Shown here piece after piece: positions 1 to 6,064 of a stretch of DNA of 11,043 nt. The notes beneath the pieces were generated by a model that was not told where the DNA came from, made no database searches, and saw only the letters and a program-made list of their open reading frames with translations. A program made the translations under genes and the position numbers. Source of the DNA: Solirubrobacterales bacterium (GTDB lineage: Bacteria > Actinomycetota > Thermoleophilia > Solirubrobacterales > 70-9); contig JAUQWL010000003.1 of NCBI GenBank assembly GCA_030835185.1, positions 1 through 11,043 of the forward strand, read 5' to 3'. Numbering within the stretch: the first letter of the stretch is position 1; every line of letters starts with the position of its first letter.

Positions 1-21
1 CTTCGAATGCGGCGATCCGGT

Positions 22-903
22 TCAGCTTGCGATCACCAGCCCGATCGAAGCCGTCAGCGCGAATACGCCAAGGATCAGCCCCGTGTCGGCCAGCGCCTGG
101 TTCAGCGAGGGGCCGTCGGTTCGGGTCAGGACAGCCCTCAGTGGTCGGATCGCGAACGGCACTGCGAGGATTCCGGCAGCGGCTCCGGCGAAGCTGTCGT
201 CGAGCAGGAGTGTCAGGGCCAGGGCCAGGCCGGCAAAGGCGAGACAGGTCCAGAACGCCACTCTCGTCTTCTGCCTCCCGATCCTCACCGCCAGCGTGTT
301 CTTGCCGGCGCGCCGGTCACTCTCGATGTCGCGGATGTTGTTGACCACCAGGATGGCCGTCGAGAGGAAGCCGGTAGCGACGGACAGCCCGAATGTACCC
401 CAGGAGAGAGTTTCGAGCTGGACGTAATAGGCGCCGTTCACGGCAACCAGCCCGAAGAACAGGAAGACGAAGACCTCGCCCAGCCCGGCGTAGCCGTACG
501 GCCGCGGGCCACCGGTGTAGAGAGCCCCGGCGGCGATCGAGACGGCACCTACAGCCAGAATCACCGGCCCGGCCAGCCATGCGAGGTAGATCCCGATCAA
601 CCCCGCCAGGCCGAACGCCGCCCAGGTAGCGTGGAGAACGCGTTTCGGGGTCACCAGCCCGGCGGAAGTCACACGGACCGGACCGAGTCGGTCGGCGGAA
701 TCGGCTCCGCGTTTGGCGTCGGAATAGTCGTTGGCGAGATTGGTCCCGATCTGGATCAGGATCGAGGCGATCAGCGCTGCGACCAGACCGCCCCAGCGGG
801 GCAGTTCGCCGGCGGTAGCAAAAGCGGCCGCCGTACCGACCAGGACCGGGGCGACCGCGGCCGGCAGGGTGCGCGGTCGCGCCGCGTTGAACCAGATTCT
901 CAC
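22..903 (-). CDS. menA: 1,4-dihydroxy-2-naphthoate polyprenyltransferase (MenA)
   Basis: Integral membrane UbiA-superfamily prenyltransferase that joins an all-trans polyprenyl diphosphate to 1,4-dihydroxy-2-naphthoate, giving demethylmenaquinone. Seen: 293 residues, usual for MenA. The first Asp-rich motif runs N58-D59-Y-S-D62 to D68. The second is N188-N189-I-R-D192-I-E-S-D196, followed by RAGKNTLAVRIG, a MenA-type signature; these Asp clusters bind Mg-diphosphate in the family. Hydrophobic segments fill about residues 12-32, 38-56, 93-130, 143-160, 170-188, 215-235 and 270-292. The start is GTG at 901-903, with GAGGAG six bases upstream (910-915). It lies 38 bp downstream of menB on the same strand, so the two are probably co-transcribed. 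MenA is distinguished from UbiA and chlorophyll synthase by the second motif and the menB neighbour. Confidence 0.93.
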   Translation of the reverse strand: MRIWFNAARPRTLPAAVAPVLVGTAAAFATAGELPRWGGLVAALIASILIQIGTNLANDYSDAKRGADSADRLGPVRVTSAGLVTPKRVLHATWAAFGLAGLIGIYLAWLAGPVILAVGAVSIAAGALYTGGPRPYGYAGLGEVFVFLFFGLVAVNGAYYVQLETLSWGTFGLSVATGFLSTAILVVNNIRDIESDRRAGKNTLAVRIGRQKTRVAFWTCLAFAGLALALTLLLDDSFAGAAAGILAVPFAIRPLRAVLTRTDGPSLNQALADTGLILGVFALTASIGLVIAS

Positions 904-941
904 CCGCTGCTCCTCATCGTCAAGTCGCTGCCCCTGGACCC

Positions 942-1820
942 CTACGGCCGCTTCGGGAATCTGTCGAAGTCAGGGGCACGCCCTTCGCGGAAGGCGTTGC
1001 GGCCTTCCTGGCCTTCCTCCGACATGTAGAAGAGCAGGGTGGCGTCGTGCGAGAGTTGCTGCAGGCCGGTCAGCCCATCCTCCTCGGCGTTGAAACTCGA
1101 CTTGAGCAGGCGCAGGGAGAGCGGCGACAGGTGTCCCATCTCCCGGCACCATGCGACGGTCTCCCGTTCCAGTCGATCGACCGGGAAGACCGCGTTGACC
1201 AGACCCATGTCCAGCGCCTCTTCCGCCGTGTAGTGACGGCACAGGAACCAGACTTCCTTGGCTCGCTTCACCCCGATGTTCCGCGCCAGCAGGCTGGCCC
1301 CGAAGCCACCGTCGAAGCTTCCGACCCGCGGGCCGGTCTGACCGAAGCGGGCGTTGTCTCCAGCGACCGTCATGTCGCATACAAGGTGCAGGATGTGGCC
1401 ACCGCCGACCGCATATCCGGCCACCATCGCGACCACCGGCTTGGGCAGCCGCCGGATCTGGACGTGAAGGTCCCCGACATCCAGTCGCCCGACCCCTCGT
1501 CGGGCGACGTCGTCATCGCCGATGTAGCCGTCGTCGCCCCGGATGCTCTGGTCTCCGCCGGAGCAGAAAGCCTCGTTGCCGGCGCCGGTAAAGATGATCG
1601 AGCCGACTTCGAGGTCGTCACGGGCCCGGTTGAACGCGTCTCTCAGTTCGGCCAGGGTCTGTGGACGGAAGGCGTTGCGGACCTCCGGGCGGTTGATCGT
1701 GATCTTTGCGATCCCGTCGGCCTTCTCGTAGAGGATGTCGGTGAATTCGCCTGCCGTCTGCCAGTCGATCGGCTCGTAGAGCGATTCTTCGGGTGGTGCG
1801 TTGCGGTGGCGCTCGGGCAA
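942..1820 (-). CDS. menB: 1,4-dihydroxy-2-naphthoyl-CoA synthase (MenB)
   Basis: Cytosolic crotonase-fold enzyme that closes the second ring of the naphthoquinone by Dieckmann-type condensation of o-succinylbenzoyl-CoA. Seen: a near-continuous match to the MenB family, including EKADGIAKITINRPEVRNAF, AFCSGGDQ, the oxyanion-hole stretch AGYAVGGGH, FGQTGPRVGSFDGG, WFLCR and EEGQEGRNAF near the C-terminus. The QTGP motif, with Gly rather than Asp at the catalytic-base position, is the type that in E. coli uses bicarbonate as base (family knowledge). I chose the TTG start at 1818-1820 because GGAG lies eight bases upstream (1829-1832) and it gives 292 residues. The frame stays open to another TTG at 1881-1883, which has no visible ribosome site. 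The gene diverges from menE and is followed by menA. Confidence 0.95.
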   Translation of the reverse strand: MPERHRNAPPEESLYEPIDWQTAGEFTDILYEKADGIAKITINRPEVRNAFRPQTLAELRDAFNRARDDLEVGSIIFTGAGNEAFCSGGDQSIRGDDGYIGDDDVARRGVGRLDVGDLHVQIRRLPKPVVAMVAGYAVGGGHILHLVCDMTVAGDNARFGQTGPRVGSFDGGFGASLLARNIGVKRAKEVWFLCRHYTAEEALDMGLVNAVFPVDRLERETVAWCREMGHLSPLSLRLLKSSFNAEEDGLTGLQQLSHDATLLFYMSEEGQEGRNAFREGRAPDFDRFPKRP

Positions 1821-1828
1821 TTCAGTGA

Positions 1829-1832
1829 CTCC
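1829..1832 (-). promoter_or_regulatory. Ribosome binding site deciding the menB TTG start
   Basis: On the minus strand GGAG (1832 to 1829) is followed by an 8-base spacer and TTG at 1820-1818. The only longer in-frame option I noted, a TTG at 1883, has no purine-rich site before it. This placement removes the overlap between the menB and menE reading frames. Confidence 0.55.
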
Positions 1833-1882
1833 GTTTCGGGATGGCGACCACAAAGGCGGCGGATCGCGAGAATGTCGGGGCA

Positions 1883-1912
1883 ACGATAACCGGGCAAGAG
1901 CGGAAAGGTCAT
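1883..1912 (-). promoter_or_regulatory. Candidate menBA promoter
   Basis: On the minus strand ATGACC (1912-1907, four of six with the TTGACA consensus) and TATCGT (1888-1883, TAnnnT type) are separated by 18 bases. The predicted transcript would start near 1876, about 55 bases before menB. The -35 box overlaps the ribosome site of menE, so transcription of menBA and expression of menE could interfere. Pattern match only. Confidence 0.3.
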
Positions 1913-3238
1913 TTGAAACTCGACAACTGGCTGGAGCAGAGGGCGCGTACGTGTCCCGAGCGGCCGGCGTTGATCAGCGGGGGGGAGAGCACCTCGTTTG
2001 CCGAGCTCGAGGAGGAGGCCCAGCAGGCCGCCCGGAGGCTGGTCGCACACGGCGTACGCCGCGGGACGACGGCTGCCGTGACCATGGGCGGGGGCCGGCG
2101 TCAGGTCGTGCTGATCCATGCCCTGATGAAGACCGGCGCCGTGGTGCTTCCGCTCAGCCCGAAGCTGTCTGCGACCGAACGGGCCGAAGCCATCCGCGTT
2201 TCGGGCGCGACCGTAGACCTTGACGATCCCAGCCGTCTCACCCAGACCGAAGCGGACATGCCGTTGCTCGGTGAGCACGACATGGGCGATCCCCACTGCC
2301 GGATCCTCACCAGCGGGTCGACCGGCTCGCCGCAGAGCGTCGCACTCACCTACGGCAACCATCTGTTCAGCGCCATGGGATCCGCCTTCAACATCGGGGT
2401 CGAGCCGGCCGACCGGTGGCTGTGTGCCCTGCCGATCAGCCATATCTCAGGCATGTCGATCGTGATGCGTTCCGTGATCTACGGGACCTCGGTGATCCTC
2501 CAGGACGGATTCGACACGGCCGAGGTCGAACGCGGCATCGAGGAGGACGGAGCGACCGTCATTTCACTCGTTTCGACGATGCTGATCCGACTGCTCGAAG
2601 ACGAGGTCGACCTCTCCCGGCCAAGAGCGATCCTGGTCGGAGGAGGCCCGGTGCCGACCGACGCCATGGAGGAAGCTCTCTCCAGGAATGCGTCGGTCAT
2701 CCAGACCTACGGCCTGACAGAAACCTGTTCCCAGGTGACCACGCTGGAAGTGGCCGAGGCGCGTCGCAAGGTCGGTTCGGTCGGGAGGCCGCTGCTGACC
2801 TCGCACCTCAGGATCCACGAAGAGGAAATCCTCGTTCAGGGACCGACCGTGTCGGCCGACGCTCTCGACGCCGACGGCTGGCTCCACACCGGCGACGTCG
2901 GCCGGATCGACGAAGAGGGATTCCTCTTCGTCGAGGGACGGACCGACGAGATGATCATCACCGGTGGCGAGAATGTCTCTCCGGTCGAAATCGAAGAAAC
3001 CCTCCTTCGTTTCCCGGCGGTACTCGAGGCGGCCGTGGTCGGTCGCAGCGATCCTGAGTGGCAGACGGCCGTCACGGCCGTCGTCGTCCTCCATCCGGGC
3101 ATGTCCACTTCGCCGGAAGAGATCAGACGCTTTTGTGCGGAAACGCTCGCCGGGTACAAGGTTCCCAAGCGGGTCGAGTTCGTCGAGTCGCTGCCCAGGA
3201 CCCCTTCCGGCAAGATCCGCAGGTCCGACCTCAAGTAG
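1913..3238 (+). CDS. menE: o-Succinylbenzoate-CoA ligase (MenE)
   Basis: ANL-superfamily adenylating enzyme that activates o-succinylbenzoate with ATP and transfers it to CoA, producing the MenB substrate. Seen (441 residues from the TTG at 1913): P-loop ILTSGSTGSPQSVALTYGNH at about 131-150, A5 motif YGLTETCSQ at 266-274, A7/A8 region LHTGDVG...EGRTDEMIITGGENVSP at about 324-357, and the C-terminal catalytic Lys434 in RTPSGKIRR. The family assignment is firm; MenE specificity is inferred from its short length and from divergent menB-menA. TTG at 1913 is preferred because AAAGG lies four bases upstream and homology begins at LDNWLEQRA. The frame is open to an ATG at 1841, which would overlap nothing if menB starts at 1820 but lacks a good ribosome site. 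Odd: Gln141 replaces the usual P-loop Lys. Confidence 0.88.
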   Translation: MKLDNWLEQRARTCPERPALISGGESTSFAELEEEAQQAARRLVAHGVRRGTTAAVTMGGGRRQVVLIHALMKTGAVVLPLSPKLSATERAEAIRVSGATVDLDDPSRLTQTEADMPLLGEHDMGDPHCRILTSGSTGSPQSVALTYGNHLFSAMGSAFNIGVEPADRWLCALPISHISGMSIVMRSVIYGTSVILQDGFDTAEVERGIEEDGATVISLVSTMLIRLLEDEVDLSRPRAILVGGGPVPTDAMEEALSRNASVIQTYGLTETCSQVTTLEVAEARRKVGSVGRPLLTSHLRIHEEEILVQGPTVSADALDADGWLHTGDVGRIDEEGFLFVEGRTDEMIITGGENVSPVEIEETLLRFPAVLEAAVVGRSDPEWQTAVTAVVVLHPGMSTSPEEIRRFCAETLAGYKVPKRVEFVESLPRTPSGKIRRSDLK

Positions 3239-3267
3239 GCAGGCCACACGGAATGCGGCTCTGCGCG

Positions 3268-3281
3268 TAGCATCCGGAATA
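3268..3281 (+). promoter_or_regulatory. Candidate leaderless promoter of ilvC
   Basis: TAGCAT at 3268-3273 is followed by exactly seven bases and then the ilvC ATG at 3281, the distance at which transcription would begin on the start codon itself. No Shine-Dalgarno sequence is visible before ilvC, in agreement with a leaderless message. No convincing -35 box is present at 16-18 bases. Read-through from menE remains possible. Confidence 0.35.
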
Positions 3282-4285
3282 TGAGCACTCAAGATATCTT
3301 CTACGACAAGGACGGAGACCTCTCAAAGCTCGAGGGCAAGACCGTCGCAATCCTCGGTTTCGGTTCGCAGGGCCACGCCCACGCACTGAACCTCAAGGAA
3401 TCCGGAGTCGACGTGGTGGTCGGTCTTCGTGAAGGCTCGGCCAGCCGGGAGCAGGCCACCTCCGCCGGGCTGGAAGTGCTCTCCGTCGCTGACGCCGCCA
3501 GCAAGGGCGACATCGTGATGATCCTCCTGCCGGACGAGAAACAGGCCGAGATCTGGGAGTCCGACATCGCCGACGGAATCGCCGAGGGCAACCTGTTGAT
3601 GTTCGCCCACGGTTTCGCTATCCGCTTCGACCAGATCACGCCCCCGCAAGGCGTCGACGTCGGGATGGTGGCTCCGAAAGGCCCCGGTCACATGGTTCGG
3701 CGCCAGTTCGAAGAAGGCAGCGGAGTCCCCTGCCTGATGGCGATCGAGCAGGATGCCACCGGTCACGCCCACGATCTCGTGCTCGCTTATGCGATCGGGG
3801 TCGGCGGCGGGCGGGCCGGAATCATCGAGACAACCTTCAAGGATGAATGTGAGACCGACCTCTTCGGCGAGCAAGCCGTGCTTTGTGGCGGCGCCACCGA
3901 ACTGGTCCGGGCCGGATTCGACACGCTGGTCGAGGCCGGCTATGACCCGCGACTCGCTTACTTCGAATGCCTCCATGAGCTCAAGCTGATCGTTGATCTG
4001 ATGTACGAGAAGGGCATCCAGGGCATGCGTTACTCGATCTCGAACACCGCCGAATACGGTGACCTCACCCGGGGCACCAGGGTCATCGGGGACGAATCGC
4101 GCGCTGCGATGAAACAGATCCTGAGCGAGATCCAGTCAGGCGAATTTGCCGGCGAGTGGATCGCCGAGAACCAGTCAGGCGGTGAGAACTTCCAGCGTCT
4201 GCGCGAGAAGGGCAAGGACCACGAAGTCGAAACCGTCGGCAAGGAGCTGCGCTCGATGATGCCGTGGATCGACACGGAATTCTGA
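3281..4285 (+). CDS. ilvC: Ketol-acid reductoisomerase, class I (IlvC)
   Basis: Converts acetolactate or acetohydroxybutyrate into the dihydroxy acids of valine, leucine and isoleucine synthesis by a Mg-dependent alkyl shift and reduction. Seen: 334 residues, the short class I length. The Rossmann motif GFGSQGHAHALNL is at 26-38, and the cofactor loop GLREGSASREQA at 48-59 carries Ser53 and Ser55, which suggests NADPH. The catalytic set is His110 (FAHGF), Lys133 (APKGPGH), Asp193 and Glu197 (DLFGEQ), Glu229 and Glu233 (ECLHELK) and Ser254 (SISNTAEYGD). All expected catalytic residues are present. It lies 42 bp after menE without an obvious ribosome site, so it may be translated from a leaderless message. 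ilvB and ilvN, common neighbours, are not in this window. Confidence 0.97.
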   Translation: MSTQDIFYDKDGDLSKLEGKTVAILGFGSQGHAHALNLKESGVDVVVGLREGSASREQATSAGLEVLSVADAASKGDIVMILLPDEKQAEIWESDIADGIAEGNLLMFAHGFAIRFDQITPPQGVDVGMVAPKGPGHMVRRQFEEGSGVPCLMAIEQDATGHAHDLVLAYAIGVGGGRAGIIETTFKDECETDLFGEQAVLCGGATELVRAGFDTLVEAGYDPRLAYFECLHELKLIVDLMYEKGIQGMRYSISNTAEYGDLTRGTRVIGDESRAAMKQILSEIQSGEFAGEWIAENQSGGENFQRLREKGKDHEVETVGKELRSMMPWIDTEF

Positions 4286-4493
4286 TGCCGGGCGGGTCGC
4301 AGCCGTTCTTCGCTCACGCCTCGTAGCCGACGGTAAACCGGGCCCGGCCGACACGGGACCCGCAGTGTGAGACACCTGCTGCATGAAGGCGCCCGGCAGA
4401 AGGCAGTGGGGGTCCGATGGCGTAATCCGGAATCGAAATCATCAAACCCCGACGGTCGATGACCCCCGACGGTCGATGACCGAGGAGATGTCC
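4286..4493. other. Intergenic region between ilvC and the first DUF4389 gene
   Basis: The 208 bp hold no supported gene. Visible elements are a 7-bp inverted repeat (4292-4298 with 4357-4363, 58-base loop, no T-run), a 10-bp palindrome CCGGGCCCGG at about 4338-4347, and the perfect 17-bp tandem repeat at 4447-4480. A good ribosome site lies at 4482-4487. A clear terminator for ilvC is not visible. Confidence 0.5.
4447..4480 (+). repeat. Perfect 17-bp tandem duplication upstream of the DUF4389 gene
   Basis: Two identical 17-bp units, CCCCGACGGTCGATGAC, lie head to tail at 4447-4463 and 4464-4480. The second ends two bases before the GAGGAG ribosome site of the gene at 4494. Each unit, with one base after it, can form a small GGTC-GAT-GACC hairpin. 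Because 17 is not a multiple of three, the repeat is unlikely to lie in coding sequence, which supports the downstream start. Confidence 0.9.
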
Positions 4494-5126
4494 ATGAGCG
4501 AAAGTGCAGACCACGTTCCGCCCGTTTCTTCAGAAGTGACTCCAGCCGGGCCGGCCGGATACCCGGTATCCGTCTCGGCCGCCCCACAGGAGAGCTTTGT
4601 GCGTTTCCTGCCGCTGGTCAAATGGCTGCTGCTGGTACCGCATTACATCGCACTGTTCTTTCTCGCCATCGGTGCTGCCGTGGTTGCCTTCATCGCGTTC
4701 TTCGCGGTGCTGTTCACGGGGACGTATCCCCGTGGGATGTGGAACTTCATGGCCGGGTTCTACCGCTGGACACTCAGGGTCACTGCCTACCTGATGCTGA
4801 TGACCGACCGCTATCCGCCGTTCACGCTGGAGGAGACCGGGGAGGACGACGTCCGGCTCAGTGCCGAGTACCCTGAACGAGTCGAGAGGTGGCGACCGTT
4901 CGTGGCCTGGCTGCTGGTCATCCCCTATCTCATCGTCGCCTCTTTGATCCTGATGGTCGCTCAGATCTGCTCGTTTCTGGCTTTCTTCACGATCATCTTC
5001 ACCAAGCGGATCCCGGACGGCATCTTCGATGTCATGAGGGTCGGCCTCAATTGGCAGATGCGGGCCAACTTCTACGCCTACTGGATGTCGACGGAGTATC
5101 CGCCGTTCAGCTGGGACGACGAGTAG
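4494..5126 (+). CDS. DUF4389-type membrane protein (first paralog)
   Basis: Function unknown. Seen: 210 residues. The N-terminal 34 residues are polar and Pro/Ser-rich, followed by two tandem copies of a similar unit. Unit one (about 36-111) has a long hydrophobic segment at 44-75, then GTYPRGMWNFMAGFYRW and ends in DRYPPF. Unit two (about 133-206) has hydrophobic 137-170, then KRIPDGIFDVMRVGLNW and ends in TEYPPF. The repeated hydrophobic stretch, YPRG-like turn and YPPF box are typical of DUF4389 proteins. The ATG at 4494 has GAGGAG six bases upstream (4482-4487). The frame stays open back to 4383, but that part would read through the 17-bp repeat. It converges on a paralog at 5194-5943. 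Family call by recognised pattern; no role is proposed. Confidence 0.82.
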   Translation: MSESADHVPPVSSEVTPAGPAGYPVSVSAAPQESFVRFLPLVKWLLLVPHYIALFFLAIGAAVVAFIAFFAVLFTGTYPRGMWNFMAGFYRWTLRVTAYLMLMTDRYPPFTLEETGEDDVRLSAEYPERVERWRPFVAWLLVIPYLIVASLILMVAQICSFLAFFTIIFTKRIPDGIFDVMRVGLNWQMRANFYAYWMSTEYPPFSWDDE

Positions 5127-5147
5127 ACGGCATTCTCTGGCTTCCGG

Positions 5148-5176
5148 CGGGGGCCGGGGAGTACGCCCGGCCCCCG
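5148..5176. terminator. Strong hairpin between convergent DUF4389 genes, likely shared terminator
   Basis: An 11-bp perfect stem (5148-5158 CGGGGGCCGGG pairing with 5166-5176) closes a 7-base loop in the 67 bp between the two stop codons. Neither strand has a T-run after the stem, so it is not a textbook intrinsic terminator. Its place between convergent genes and its GC-only stem suit a bidirectional stop. Confidence 0.6.
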
Positions 5177-5193
5177 TTGAAGCTCTCAGACGC

Positions 5194-5943
5194 TCAGTTG
5201 CCGGGGCTTCCGGGCGGGCCCGGAGCTGCCGGCGGTTCTTCTTCACCACCGGTCGAAGCCTGACCCTCGGCACTCTCCGTCGACTGAGACGGGAGGGCGT
5301 CCGGTGAGAGGGGTACCTGCGGGGCCCCTGCCGCGTCGGCGGCCGCGAGCTGCGCCGGCGGATGGACGTCGACCGGGACTTCGTCCCCGACCGGCGGATA
5401 CTCGTCACGCAGAAGCAGCATGTATGCATTCGCCCGGGTCAGCCAGCCATTGGTGAAGGCGAGGGCGTTGTGGATCCCGGCGGGCTGGTAGCCACGGAAG
5501 ACGATCGTCAACCAGGCGATCGACGCGATGAACTGCTGCAGGTAGCTGAACGGGTAGGCGAGGACCATGAGCGGGAACGCAAGGATGAGCCGGAACAGGG
5601 CCTTGAGCCGGCTCTGGCGGGCGGCTGGCGGTGCGATCCTGACCCGGACCGGATAGGCGGGCTCGTCGCCCAGCCCGAACGGGGGCCACTCATCTGTCTG
5701 GAGGGAAATGAATGCGGTCACCCTCATCTGAAACCTCAGCACGCCACCGACAAAGCGGTACATCCCGTTGGGATAACGGCCGAGAATGATCAGGGCGAAC
5801 CAGGCGACCAGAACGACGATCATGGCGGCGAGCCCGTAGAAAATGCTGACGAAAAGCCAAGGGATCGCGACGATCAGGCGGAAGAAAGTGGTCAGGCGGT
5901 TTCTGTCCGGCTGGTAATCGGCCTCATACGAAACTGGATACAC
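5194..5943 (-). CDS. DUF4389-type membrane protein (second paralog) with disordered tail
   Basis: Function unknown. Seen: 249 residues in the same two-unit layout as its convergent neighbour. Unit one (about 17-90) has hydrophobic 20-54, then GRYPNGMYRFVGGVLRF and ends TDEWPPFGL. Unit two (about 112-185) has hydrophobic 115-150, then GYQPAGIHNALAFTNGW and ends RDEYPPVGD. Residues 190-249 are Pro-, Ala-, Ser- and Glu-rich and probably disordered; the other paralog has its disordered part at the N-terminus instead. The start is GTG at 5941-5943 with GAGGAG five bases upstream. A promoter and an inverted repeat lie before it. The pair probably arose by duplication and divergence, with the two copies now pointing at each other. 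Family call from the repeated YPPF boxes and membrane segments. Confidence 0.82.
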   Translation of the reverse strand: MYPVSYEADYQPDRNRLTTFFRLIVAIPWLFVSIFYGLAAMIVVLVAWFALIILGRYPNGMYRFVGGVLRFQMRVTAFISLQTDEWPPFGLGDEPAYPVRVRIAPPAARQSRLKALFRLILAFPLMVLAYPFSYLQQFIASIAWLTIVFRGYQPAGIHNALAFTNGWLTRANAYMLLLRDEYPPVGDEVPVDVHPPAQLAAADAAGAPQVPLSPDALPSQSTESAEGQASTGGEEEPPAAPGPPGSPGN

Positions 5944-5966
5944 AGGGTCTCCTCTTCTGGACGGCG

Positions 5967-5998
5967 TGGCGGATGTCTGGAAATGAGCGTATCCGCCA
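5967..5998. promoter_or_regulatory. 8-bp perfect inverted repeat overlapping the promoter, possible operator
   Basis: TGGCGGAT (5967-5974) and ATCCGCCA (5991-5998) are perfect inverted copies 16 bases apart. One arm abuts and shares one base with the -10 hexamer of the minus-strand gene; the other lies just downstream of the predicted start of transcription. The placement suits a repressor site. It could instead be a hairpin; no regulator gene is nearby. Confidence 0.35.
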
Positions 5999-6014
5999 GC
6001 GCGGACCCCGTAAA
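5986..6014 (-). promoter_or_regulatory. Candidate promoter of the second DUF4389 gene
   Basis: On the minus strand TTTACG (6014-6009, four of six with TTGACA) and TACGCT (5991-5986) are separated by exactly 17 bases. Transcription would start near 5979, giving a leader of about 36 bases with a good GAGGAG site. This is the best-spaced sigma-70-type promoter I see in the window. Confidence 0.45.
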
Positions 6015-6064
6015 GGGATGTCGCGAGTCCACCCGCCGACCGGTATCAATATCCTGAGCGGTCT

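Noticed and set aside
1..21. Possible further men gene left of menA
   Set aside because: Only 21 bases remain and they contain no start codon on the minus strand.
1047..1889. Plus-strand open frame of 280 codons opposite menB
   Set aside because: Covers the real menB on the other strand and its translation resembles no family.
4292..4363. 7-bp inverted repeat GCGGGTC/GACCCGC after ilvC as terminator
   Set aside because: The loop is 58 bases and no T-run follows; likely chance in GC-rich sequence.
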